The notes under the pieces: generated by a model
The model's database searches: none
What the model was told of the DNA's origin: nothing
The model's input: only the letters and a program-made list of their open reading frames with translations
Part shown: piece after piece, positions 29,055-37,900 of the stretch
How positions within the stretch are numbered: position 1 is the first letter of the stretch
Layout: each line of letters begins with the position of its first letter
Made by a program: the position numbers and the translations under genes
NCBI GenBank assembly: GCA_030429235.1
Contig: JAUIDB010000008.1
Coordinates: 1-64,000, forward strand
Direction: 5' to 3'
DNA length: 64,000 nt
Origin: Thermoanaerobaculia bacterium
GTDB lineage: Bacteria > Acidobacteriota > Thermoanaerobaculia > Multivoradales > JAIOJS01

Positions 29055-29917
29055 TGACGGGAGGGCAGCGGGCGCAACGCGTCCTGGTGTTTGGTGGAAC
29101 GGGTATGCTGGGCCGAGCCGTGGTTCGCGAGGTGCGGCGACGGGGGGGGACCGCGCTCGGTTTGTCCCACGGGCAGGGAGACATCACCGATGCAGCGAGG
29201 TCGGCGTACTGGGTCGAAACGTTCCGACCGACGGCGGTGGTCAACTGTGCGGCATTCACCCGAGTCGACGACTGCGAGAGCCAACCGGAGATCGCCCAGC
29301 GGGTCAATGGTGAAGGCGTTGCCAATCTGGTGGACGCCGTCCGATCGACCGGGACTCCCCTGGTGCACGTTTCGTCGGACTACGTGTTCGACGGCGCCTC
29401 GGAGCGGCCCTACCGCGAGGACGATCCGACGGGTCCGGTCTCGGTCTACGGCGCCAGCAAGCTGGCCGGCGAAGCGGCCGCTCTCGACTACGAAGAGTCA
29501 CTGGTGGTGCGCGCGAGTTGGTTGTTTGGTCCGGGTGGACCCAACTTCGTGACGACCATGCTGGGACTGATCGAGCGGGGGCTCGACACCCTGCGGGTCG
29601 TCGACGACCAGCGCGGCGCCCCGACGTATACTCCCTTCCTCGCGCGCGCTCTGGTCGACCTTTTGTCTCGAGGCACGCGTGGACCAATCCACTACCAGAA
29701 CCTAGAGCCTGCGACCTGGTACGACTTCAGTCGAGCCATCGTGGCGCAGGTTCGCCCCACGGTAACGGTTGTCCCGGTGACGACCGACGAGTTCCCTCGA
29801 CCTGCCAGGCGTCCGGCCTATTCGGTACTCGACCTCAGCCGCTGTCAGCAAGAGCTCGGCCGGCCGATCGAGCACTGGGAGTGGGGCCTTCACGAATACC
29901 TAACCCAAATACCCTAA
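29054..29917 (+). CDS. rmlD: dTDP-4-dehydrorhamnose reductase
   Basis: A 287-residue extended SDR with VLVFGGTGMLGRAVV, the substrate-loop motif NCAAFTRVDDCE, SSDYVFDG and the catalytic YGASK. These fit RmlD, which reduces dTDP-4-keto-L-rhamnose with NAD(P)H to dTDP-L-rhamnose. It is translationally coupled to rmlA. Confidence 0.9.
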   Translation: MTGGQRAQRVLVFGGTGMLGRAVVREVRRRGGTALGLSHGQGDITDAARSAYWVETFRPTAVVNCAAFTRVDDCESQPEIAQRVNGEGVANLVDAVRSTGTPLVHVSSDYVFDGASERPYREDDPTGPVSVYGASKLAGEAAALDYEESLVVRASWLFGPGGPNFVTTMLGLIERGLDTLRVVDDQRGAPTYTPFLARALVDLLSRGTRGPIHYQNLEPATWYDFSRAIVAQVRPTVTVVPVTTDEFPRPARRPAYSVLDLSRCQQELGRPIEHWEWGLHEYLTQIP

Positions 29918-29944
29918 GGACCCGGGCGGTCGGGCCCGAAGTCT

Positions 29945-29963
29945 GGCCAGATCGGATCTGGCC
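29945..29963 (+). promoter_or_regulatory. perfect hairpin before the gmd-like gene
   Basis: GGCCAGAT and ATCTGGCC form an 8-bp stem with a 3-nt CGG loop, just before the Shine-Dalgarno GAGGAGAG of the gene at 29978. No T-tract follows, so a 5'-leader or processing structure is more likely than a terminator. Confidence 0.45.
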
Positions 29964-29977
29964 CTGCGAGGAGAGAC

Positions 29978-30949
29978 ATGAGTAAGCGTGCTTTGATCAC
30001 CGGGATCACCGGATTCGCCGGCTCCCATCTGGCTGACTATCTACTGGCCGAGCACCCGGACGTCGAGGTGTACGGCATCTACCGCTGGCGCAGTCGCCGC
30101 GAGAACATCGGTGGCCTGGACGGCCGGGTCCAGATGATCGAGGCCGACCTCCGCGACTACCATTCGATGCAGCGAGCGCTCGAAGAGTCCCGACCCGACT
30201 TCGTGTTCCATCTCGCCGCCCAGAGCTTCGTACCTTCGAGCTGGAGCGCTCCCTCCGAGACCCTATCGACCAACATCGTCGGGCAGACCAACCTCTTCGA
30301 GGCGGTGCGGGCTCTCGACCTGGACCCGGTGATTCAGATCGCGTGCTCGAGTGAGGAGTACGGTCTCGTGCACCCGGACGAGGTGCCGATCAAGGAGAGC
30401 AATCCGCTCCGTCCTCTCTCTCCCTACGCCGTGTCTAAAGTGGCGCAGGATCTCCTGGGCTACCAGTACTTCCAGAGCTACGGGCTGAAGGTCATTCGTA
30501 CTCGGGGTTTCAACCACACGGGTCCCCGCCGCGGCGACGTTTTCGTCACGTCGAACTTCGCCAAGCAGATCGCCAGCATCGAAGCTGGCCTCGCCGAACC
30601 AGTGATCCGGGTCGGCAACCTCACCGCGATCCGAGACTTCACCGATGTTCGCGACATGGTGAGGGCCTACTGGCTGGCGGTGAATCACGCGCGTCCTGGA
30701 GAGGTATACAACATCGCCACTGGGGTCGGAATCACCATTCAGGAACTCCTCGACCGTCTGCTGGCCATGTCGACCGTGCAGGTGACCGTCGAGGAGGATC
30801 CGGCTCGGATGCGACCCTCTGACGTCGAGCGTCTGTTGGGTGATCCTTCGAGGTTCAAGGCAGATACCGGTTGGGAGCCGCAGGTACCGTTCGAGCAGAC
30901 GCTGCGCGACACGTTGGAGTACTGGCGCCAACACGTCGGTCGCGGATAG
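29978..30949 (+). CDS. GDP-mannose 4,6-dehydratase-family SDR
   Basis: A 323-residue NAD(P)-dependent dehydratase/epimerase. It has ITGITGFAGSHLAD, HLAAQSFVPSSW, the SSEEYG motif with Ser and acid, and YAVSK with catalytic Tyr and Lys. The pattern GFNHTGPRRGDVFVTSN and RMRPSDVERLLGDPSRF is that of the Gmd/Rmd group acting on GDP-sugars. It is followed 3 nt later by a related reductase, so the pair probably makes a GDP-6-deoxyhexose such as GDP-D-rhamnose. A dehydratase and a reductase cannot be separated with certainty from sequence alone. Confidence 0.82.
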   Translation: MSKRALITGITGFAGSHLADYLLAEHPDVEVYGIYRWRSRRENIGGLDGRVQMIEADLRDYHSMQRALEESRPDFVFHLAAQSFVPSSWSAPSETLSTNIVGQTNLFEAVRALDLDPVIQIACSSEEYGLVHPDEVPIKESNPLRPLSPYAVSKVAQDLLGYQYFQSYGLKVIRTRGFNHTGPRRGDVFVTSNFAKQIASIEAGLAEPVIRVGNLTAIRDFTDVRDMVRAYWLAVNHARPGEVYNIATGVGITIQELLDRLLAMSTVQVTVEEDPARMRPSDVERLLGDPSRFKADTGWEPQVPFEQTLRDTLEYWRQHVGRG

Positions 30950-30952
30950 TCG

Positions 30953-31867
30953 ATGCGGATCCTCGTCACGGGTGCCTCGGGATTCCTGGGCACCCATCTG
31001 GTCCCGGCCCTGGAGCGGGCTGGACATGACGTGGCCGGAACCTGGCTGGGCCCGCCCGGCGCCGGTTGCGGTTACGAGGTCGACCTCACCGATCCCGACA
31101 CCGTACGCGCGGCGGTGGGGGACTTCCGGCCGGAGTGCATCGTTCATCTGGCCGGAGCGAGCCACGTCGGGACCTCGTGGACTCAAATGGGGCTCTACCA
31201 CCGAGTCAACGTCGTAGGGACCCAAGCGGTACTCGACGCTGCCGATGGAATTCCCGTGGTGATGGCGTCCAGCGCCGAGGTCTACGGTCCGGTACCGCCG
31301 GCCGAACAGCCGATCACCGAGGATCGCGCTCCCGACCCTGCCAATCCCTACGCTCTCACCAAAGCGGCCGCCGAACTTCTGGTCCTGCGGGCCCGGGGTA
31401 TCGTGTTGCGGCTCTTCAACCTGATCGGCCCGGGCCAGGACGAGCGGTTCGCACTGCCGACCTTTGCCGCGCAGCTGCGAAGTATCGAGCGCGGGGAACG
31501 AGAGCCGGTGTTGAGCGTGGGGAATCTGGATGCCCGTCGGGACTTCGTGCACGTGTTCGACGGGGCGGAAGCTGTGGTGCGGGTGGTCGAAGGAGGCGAG
31601 GCGGGCAGCGTGTATCAGGTGGCGAGCGGCCGTGCCTGGCGAGTGGGCGAGGTTCTCGACCGGCTGATCAGCGCGTCGGGAATCGAGGCGCAGGTCGAGG
31701 TTGATCCCGAGCGGTTCCGCCCCAACGACATCCCGCTGTTGGTCGGTTCGGCGACCCGGCTCCAACGGTTGGGGTGGCGAGCGCAGCGGACCGTCGACGA
31801 AGCGGTCGCCGATCTCTGGAACAGTCTACGACCGGTGAGCGAGCTCGCCCCACAAGGAGGAGAATAG
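30953..31867 (+). CDS. GDP-6-deoxy-4-keto-hexose reductase-like SDR
   Basis: A 304-residue extended SDR with VTGASGFLGTHLVP, HLAGASHVGTSW, SSAEVYG and YALTK. The ending RFRPNDIPLLVGSATRLQRLGW is typical of Rmd-like partners of Gmd. It sits 3 nt behind the dehydratase-like gene. Together they would turn GDP-mannose into a GDP-6-deoxy sugar for surface glycans. Confidence 0.8.
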   Translation: MRILVTGASGFLGTHLVPALERAGHDVAGTWLGPPGAGCGYEVDLTDPDTVRAAVGDFRPECIVHLAGASHVGTSWTQMGLYHRVNVVGTQAVLDAADGIPVVMASSAEVYGPVPPAEQPITEDRAPDPANPYALTKAAAELLVLRARGIVLRLFNLIGPGQDERFALPTFAAQLRSIERGEREPVLSVGNLDARRDFVHVFDGAEAVVRVVEGGEAGSVYQVASGRAWRVGEVLDRLISASGIEAQVEVDPERFRPNDIPLLVGSATRLQRLGWRAQRTVDEAVADLWNSLRPVSELAPQGGE

Positions 31868-33229
31868 ATGGCTGGTGTCAGCGGGCGAGAGTTGCTGCGA
31901 AAAGTCGTTCACATGAGCTTCGGCGGAGTCGCTTTCGCCCTGCGGTTTCTGGGGCCCTGGTGGTCGATGGCCTGTGCCGCCACCGCCGTGCTGTTCAACG
32001 CCTTCCTCTTTCCGCTGATGGGCGGACGGTACCTCTGGCGAGACCGGGAGACGGAGCGAGGTTCCTCGCTGGGTATCGTCCTCTATCCGGTGGCCGTGCT
32101 CCTCTTGCTGGTGGCCTTCCACCGCCGACTCGAGGTGGTGGCCGCGATCTGGGGGATCCTGGCTTTTGGCGACGGGATGGCCTCTCTGGTCGGCATGTCG
32201 CTGGGAAAGCAGAAGCTGCCCTGGAACCCTGACAAGAGCTGGCTCGGCACCCTGGCGTTTTTTCTGTTCGGTGGGGTGATGGCCACGGTACTGTTTCAGT
32301 GGACGGCCCCCGGGGTCTATTCCCTGCCGTTCGCGGTCGCGGTGTGTGGCGTGACGGCGGCTTTCGCTGCACTCCTCGAGTCGATCCCCCAGGGCCTCGA
32401 CGACAATATCGGGGTACCGCTGCTCTCCGGACTTCTGCTCTTCTGTCTGGTCCTGACGCACGGGCAATGGGAGGGGTTCTTCGGCGCCCCCGGGTTCGAA
32501 ACCAGGGTGCTCGTGGCCGTGGTCGTCAACGTCCTCCTGGCCGGCACCGCGTTCGCGATCCGCGGGGTGGATCGCTCGGGGATGTTCGGCGGCTTCGTGA
32601 TCGGCTTTCTGGTGTGGCTCGGTCTGGGCGGGGCAGGGTTCTCGCTGCTCCTGGCCTTCTTCGTTCTGGGGACGGCTCTGACCAAACTGGGGTACCGACG
32701 GAAGGCCGAGAAGGGCCTGGCGCAGGAGAAGGGGGGGCGGCGCGGTGCCCGTCACGCGTTCGCCAACGGCGCCACCGCGGCCGGTTGCGCACTCTTCGCT
32801 GCGACAACTCCCCTTCCCGAGCTGTTTGCCCTCGGTTTTGCTGGAGCTCTAGCGACGGCGGTGGCCGACACCGCGGGCAGCGAGGTCGGCCAGCTCTGGG
32901 GGCGGAGAACGTTCCTGGTCACGACGCTCCGACCCGTACCCCGAGGCACGCAGGGGGCCGTCTCGCTGGAGGGAACCGTAGCCGGGATTCTGGCATCGAT
33001 GGTCGTCGCCGGGCTCGGGGTCGCCGGCGGTCTCTTCGGTCTGGGTGGGGCTTCGATCGTCGTCGTCGCCGCCTTCCTGGGGACCTTGCTCGAGAGTGTG
33101 GTGGGAGCGACCCTCGAGCGCCGCGGTCTCCTCGACAACGAAGGAGTCAACTTCCTCAACACTCTGATGGGGGCCCTGCTCGCGGTTGGCATCGCGGCGC
33201 TTGCCGCCTGGAGTGCGGCGGGGCCCTGA
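31868..33229 (+). CDS. fused polyprenol (phytol/dolichol-type) kinase and DUF92 protein
   Basis: A 453-residue multispanning membrane protein. The N-terminal half (1-205) has the CTP-dependent dolichol/phytol-kinase pattern: ELLRKVVHMSFGG, FGDGMASLVG, DKSWLGTLAFF and LLESIPQGLDDNIGVPL. The C-terminal half (about 215-453) is DUF92/TMEM19, with GMFGGFVIGFLVW, HAFANG, ADTAGSEVGQ and GTVAGI, ending NFLNTLMGALLA. In plants and cyanobacteria these halves are VTE5 (phytol kinase) and VTE6 (phytyl-phosphate kinase), which act in sequence. A strong AAGGAGGAG precedes the ATG by about 5 nt. A two-step isoprenoid alcohol salvage enzyme is inferred. Confidence 0.88.
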   Translation: MAGVSGRELLRKVVHMSFGGVAFALRFLGPWWSMACAATAVLFNAFLFPLMGGRYLWRDRETERGSSLGIVLYPVAVLLLLVAFHRRLEVVAAIWGILAFGDGMASLVGMSLGKQKLPWNPDKSWLGTLAFFLFGGVMATVLFQWTAPGVYSLPFAVAVCGVTAAFAALLESIPQGLDDNIGVPLLSGLLLFCLVLTHGQWEGFFGAPGFETRVLVAVVVNVLLAGTAFAIRGVDRSGMFGGFVIGFLVWLGLGGAGFSLLLAFFVLGTALTKLGYRRKAEKGLAQEKGGRRGARHAFANGATAAGCALFAATTPLPELFALGFAGALATAVADTAGSEVGQLWGRRTFLVTTLRPVPRGTQGAVSLEGTVAGILASMVVAGLGVAGGLFGLGGASIVVVAAFLGTLLESVVGATLERRGLLDNEGVNFLNTLMGALLAVGIAALAAWSAAGP

Positions 33230-33241
33230 GGGGGACGAGCG

Positions 33242-34018
33242 CTGCGCCTCGACATCGCCCTGGTGGAACAGGGTCTCTTCGACAGCCGAGAGAAGGCGCG
33301 CCGCGCCGTGATGGCGGGCCTGGTGCGGGTCGATGGCCAGAGGGTGGACAAGCCCGGAACCCGGGTCAAGGAGGGGGCGCGCTTGGAGTCGACGGCTCGA
33401 CCCCCTTACGTGTCTCGCGGAGGTTTCAAGCTCGCCAAGGCGCTCGACCACTTCGGTGTCGATCCTCGGGGCCGCATCTGTCTGGATGCCGGCGCTTCGA
33501 CCGGAGGTTTCACCGACTGCCTCCTGCAACGCGGGGCGGAGCGCGTCTACGCCATCGACGTGGGGTACAACCAACTCGACTACCGGTTGCGTCAGGATCC
33601 CCGGGTGGTGGTCATGGAGCGGGTCAACCTCCGCCATCTGGCCGCGGATGCCTTGCCCGAGCGCGTTTCCCTGGTCACCGTAGATCTATCGTTTATCTCG
33701 CTCCTCAAGGTGGTTCCGGCGCTCCTGCCGCATCTCGAACCGGACGGACTGCTGCTCCCGCTGATCAAGCCGCAGTTCGAGGTTGGCAAGGGACAGGTGG
33801 GCAAGGGGGGCATCGTCCGCGACGAGGCGCTGCGGCGAGAGGTGATCGCACAGCGTCTCGACGACCTTCGAGGCCTGGGGTTGGTGGAGCACGGTGTCGT
33901 CGACGTCCTCCCCGGTTCGGAAGGCAATCGGGAAGCGATGGCCTGTTTCGTTCAGCCGGCAAACTCGGCCCGGCGGGACCCTGGACTGGGCTTGGATCCC
34001 AGTGCAGAGCGGGAATAG
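33242..34018 (+). CDS. tlyA: TlyA-family rRNA 2'-O-methyltransferase, CTG start
   Basis: A 258-residue protein with an N-terminal S4 RNA-binding domain (RLDIALVEQGLFDSREKAR) and a FtsJ-like methyltransferase: CLDAGASTGGFTDCLL (SAM site), AIDVGYNQLDYRL, DLSFISL and LIKPQFEVGKGQVGKGGIV. TlyA methylates 16S and 23S rRNA. The first ATG/GTG/TTG in frame (GTG 33263) would remove part of the S4 helix. CTG 33242, 7 nt after GAGGGGG, restores the family N-terminus RLD directly after the initiator. It follows the kinase gene with 12 nt. Confidence 0.9.
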   Translation: MRLDIALVEQGLFDSREKARRAVMAGLVRVDGQRVDKPGTRVKEGARLESTARPPYVSRGGFKLAKALDHFGVDPRGRICLDAGASTGGFTDCLLQRGAERVYAIDVGYNQLDYRLRQDPRVVVMERVNLRHLAADALPERVSLVTVDLSFISLLKVVPALLPHLEPDGLLLPLIKPQFEVGKGQVGKGGIVRDEALRREVIAQRLDDLRGLGLVEHGVVDVLPGSEGNREAMACFVQPANSARRDPGLGLDPSAERE

Positions 34019-34037
34019 CGATCGAGCCACGCTCGGT

Positions 34038-34043
34038 TAGACT
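34038..34043 (+). promoter_or_regulatory. -10 box, leaderless type, for nadK
   Basis: TAGACT ends 6 nt before ATG 34050, with no Shine-Dalgarno. The same hexamer is used on the reverse strand at 45697-45702. Confidence 0.4.
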
Positions 34044-34049
34044 TCTCAG

Positions 34050-34955
34050 ATGGCCGAGGAACCGACGAGAGCGACTGCTCCGCAGTCGATAGCGCAACCC
34101 GAGGGCACCTTCCGTCGGGTAGGGGTCGTTGCCAAGACGGCGAGCCGCGAGGCGCTGAGAACTGCGGCTGAACTCGCAGAGTGGCTCGTACGAAGGGGGC
34201 TGGAGGTCAGTCTGGACGAGTCGACCCTGCGGGCCCGTGGCGATCTGACCGCCGCGCCCCTGCGCAGCGACAGCGACGTCGATCTGGTCGTGGTGCTGGG
34301 TGGCGACGGCACCCTGCTCTCGGTGGCGCGGTCCCTGGAACGCCCGGTGCCCATCCTCGGCGTCAACCTGGGCACGCTCGGGTTCTTGACCGAGGTGGGA
34401 CGTGGCGAGCTCTATCCGAGTCTGGTCCGGGTCCTCGCCGGCCGGTACCGTCTCGAACAGCGTTCTCTGCTGCGGGTGGCCCTGCATCGCGGTGGCGGTC
34501 AGACGCAGGAGTGGCACGTGCTCAATGACGCGGTCATCGCCAAGAGCGCTCTGGCCCGGATCATCTCTCTGACCCTGACGGTCGACGACCACCTGGTGGG
34601 GCACTTTCGGGCCGACGGTCTGATCATCTCGACCCCGACCGGGTCCACCGCCTACAACCTTTCGGCGGGTGGTCCCATCTTGACGCCGGACCTGCCGGTG
34701 GCGGTCGTGACTCCGATCTGCCCTCATACCCTGTCGCTGCGACCGCTGGTCGTTCCCGACACGAGTTCGATCGAGATCGTCCTCGAAACGGATCGCGAAG
34801 AGGTCTACCTGACATTGGACGGGCAGGAGGGATCCAGTGTCGGTTTCCGCAATCGGATTCAGATCGGGCGCAGTGACCTCTCGGTCCAGCTGGTCAAGAC
34901 GTCGGGTCGCTCCTTCTTCGACGGGCTGCGCAGCAAGCTTCGCTGGGGCGGATGA
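34050..34955 (+). CDS. nadK: NAD kinase
   Basis: A 301-residue ATP-NAD kinase with VVLGGDGTLLS (catalytic Asp), NLGTLGFLTE, LNDAVIAK, ADGLIISTPTGSTAYNLSAGGPI and LDGQ. It produces NADP in the cytoplasm. The family-specific residues are all present. It overlaps the TamB gene by 4 nt (ATGA), so it is probably the first gene of a nadK-tamB-bamA/tamA unit. Confidence 0.96.
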   Translation: MAEEPTRATAPQSIAQPEGTFRRVGVVAKTASREALRTAAELAEWLVRRGLEVSLDESTLRARGDLTAAPLRSDSDVDLVVVLGGDGTLLSVARSLERPVPILGVNLGTLGFLTEVGRGELYPSLVRVLAGRYRLEQRSLLRVALHRGGGQTQEWHVLNDAVIAKSALARIISLTLTVDDHLVGHFRADGLIISTPTGSTAYNLSAGGPILTPDLPVAVVTPICPHTLSLRPLVVPDTSSIEIVLETDREEVYLTLDGQEGSSVGFRNRIQIGRSDLSVQLVKTSGRSFFDGLRSKLRWGG

Positions 34956-37900
34956 CCGAACCACCCTCGGACGAGGTCCAGGTAGAGACTCGCCGGCGGC
35001 GTCCGGGTCGAATGCGGCGCTGGGTTCTGCGCCCCGTGGCCTGGTTGGTAGCGATCGTACTGGCCCTGGCCGCGATTCTCCTCTGGGTCCTGCACCTGCC
35101 TCGCTTCCAGCGCAGCGTGCTCGACCGCTACACCCCCCAGTTGGAGGAACTCCTGGGACGCGTGGTCGAGGTGGGCGACATCGAGGTGCGACTGCTGCCC
35201 TTGACCCTGGAGCTCCACGACGTGCGGTTGGCTGGGCCTCGAGTGGAGGACCCCGACGTGGCCACGATCCGCCGCCTTTACGCCGATATCGATCTGCCCA
35301 GTCTGTGGCGTCGCCACCTCCAGTTGGACCGGGTAGAGATCGAGGGGTTGGAGTTCTTCATCGAGCGGTTGGAGGAGGAGACCAATCTCCCTAGAGTCGA
35401 CCGAGGTGACCGAAAGACCGCTGACTCGAACTCCGAACGCCGATTCCAGGTCGCTCTGGGTACCCTCGAAGTGAGCGACTCGCACTTTCGGTACGAGCAG
35501 CTGGACCTGCCCTTGGGCGTTACGGCTCATGGCATCGAAGCCTCGCTGCTCGGAGGACGAGGGCTCGCGGCCTCGGGGGCCCTGGCCATCGATCAGGTTG
35601 CCCTGCGCCTGGCCGAGGGCGGTCTCACGGGCTCGATCGATGGTCGAGTGACCGTCGATCAGGCAGGGATTCGGTTGGATGCGACCCGTCTTCAGACCGA
35701 CGAGTCCTCCCTGGCCGTGCAGGGCTCTGTGGTCTGGCTGGGGGATCGGCGAGTGAATCTGGAGTTTCAGGGCACCACCTCGACCGACCTCGCCCGACAG
35801 CTCGGGTACCTCGACGACCAGGTCGAGGGCAGCGCCGCCGTCGAGGGGGGATTCGAGTGGCGCCCCGAGGCCTGGGGATTTCGGGCCGAACTGACCTCGG
35901 AGGAGATCGAACTTCTCGATCAGTGGCGATTGACCGACGCCAGGTTGCAGGTCGCTGGCGATCCGAACGGGGTCTGGGTCGATCTGCTCGAGGCTTCGAT
36001 CCTGGGTGGACGCAGTACCGGCCGCTACGAACTGGATCTCCAAAGCGGGAATCGTCCCAGTGCCCTCGATCTCACGCTGACCGGGATCGAACTGCCGAAG
36101 TTCCTCGGCGCGATGGACTGGTCGGTACCGGGGCTCGGCGGTGGCGTCGATGCCGAGATGAGCTATCGCTTTCTCGAAAGCGACTGGGAGCAGGGAACCG
36201 GCTGGGGGACATTGCAAGCTCGACCGAGCACCCGGGGCCGCAATGCGACCCTACAGTTTCGAGGGTCGATTCCCTTCACCATCGAAGCTGGGCTCCTGAA
36301 GAGCGAGGCGGCCCGCTTCCGGGCACCGGACCAGCAGATCTTGGCCACGACCTGGTACGACCTCGGCCGCCGTACGGGCCAGATCGAGGCCACGCTGCAG
36401 TCAGAGGATCTCGGACCGGTAGGCGCTTTGCTTCCGATCGGGGCGACGGAGACCACCGAACCCGTACTCTGGCTGCCGACCGTCGGTCGCGGGAGGATCG
36501 CGGCGCAGATCGACCTCGAGCCGAGTGGCGTGGAGCTCGCGGTCGACCTCGATCTCGCCGACGTCGCTGCTCCCGGCCTGCAAGCCGATCGATTGCTCGG
36601 GCATCTCGAGTTGCGAGACGAGCGGCTCGAGAATCTGCGACTGGAGTTCAGCCGGCCGGCGGCCGCAGGTCTGCTCACCGGCCAGATACCCCTCTCGACG
36701 CAGGAGGGGCTGGAGCTGGGTCTCGAGATCGCGGGATGGCCGGTCACCGAGTTCGCCCCGTGGATCCCGGCGGAGCTGCCGCTCGAGGGTCTGTTCTACG
36801 GTGACGTCGATCTGGCCGGGACCGAGAGCGCGATCGTGGGGTCCGTCTCCGGTCGGTTGGAGGGAGCCGCGACGACGGGACTCTCTCTAGGCACACTCTG
36901 GGCCGACCTTCGCTGGGACGGCGAGCGATTGGAGGTCGATCGCGCGCTCGTACCCGTGGGTGACGGACAACTCGAGGCAGCGGGCTCTTTGGTCTTCGAA
37001 GGAGGCTCACTCGACCTGACACTCGACGCCGAGTCGCTGGACCTGCGGGAGCTTCCGTTGGCGCCCGGGGTCCCGGCACTCGGCGGATTCTTGGACGGTG
37101 CCGGGCGCCTCGGTGGTTCGACCGCAGTCCCGGTCCTCGATCTCGATCTGCAGGTGGCCGAGCTGATGATCGCCGAAACCGCGTTGGGCAACGCCGCGGC
37201 CACCGCGAGTTGGGCCGAGGGGACGCTCGAGGTGGAGGCCGAGGCGGAGCGTTGGCTTGCTTTGGCCGGGGGGGGAAGACTCGATCTGGGTGGTTCGGAT
37301 CTCTCCTTCGATCTGAGGATCATGGATCTTGCCCGGCTCGGGAGCCTGGTCGCACCCGAAGGGCCGGAACTTAGCGGCTCGCTGCAGGCTGAGATCCAGG
37401 CCGGAGGCAAAGGGCCGTTCGCGGTAGAACAGGCGACGATCGAGGTGCCGGCCGCCGTACTGGGCGTGGACGGGCACACCCTTTCCTTGCTGGAGCCAGC
37501 CCGGTTCGAGTGGTCACCCGAGAGATTGGCGGTGCGGTCGCTCTACGTCGAGGAGCCGGGGCGGCCCGGCGAGGCCTTCGTGCACGGCACGATCGAATTG
37601 GCGGAATCCAGGCTCGATCTCCGCGTTCAAGCCAGCCTCGCGGCCGACTGGCTCGAACTGTTCGTCGAAGGCCTCGACATCGGCGGCGAGATCGACGTGT
37701 TGGGGGCGGTGCGGGGCAGTTTCGCCGAACCGGTCGTCCGAGCCCAGGCCGGCGTGGTCAATGGTCGACTGCGGTCGGAGGAGATCACCCAACCGGTGCA
37801 ACAGATCAACGGGGTGGTACTCCTCGACCCGGACTCGATCGTGATCGACGGCCTCGACGGCCGACTCGGATCGGGTGGGATTCGGGTGGGCGGGCGGTTG

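Noticed and set aside
32299-34092. 597-codon forward frame over the kinase/DUF92 and tlyA genes
   Set aside because: Arg/Gly-rich out-of-frame reading of clear genes.
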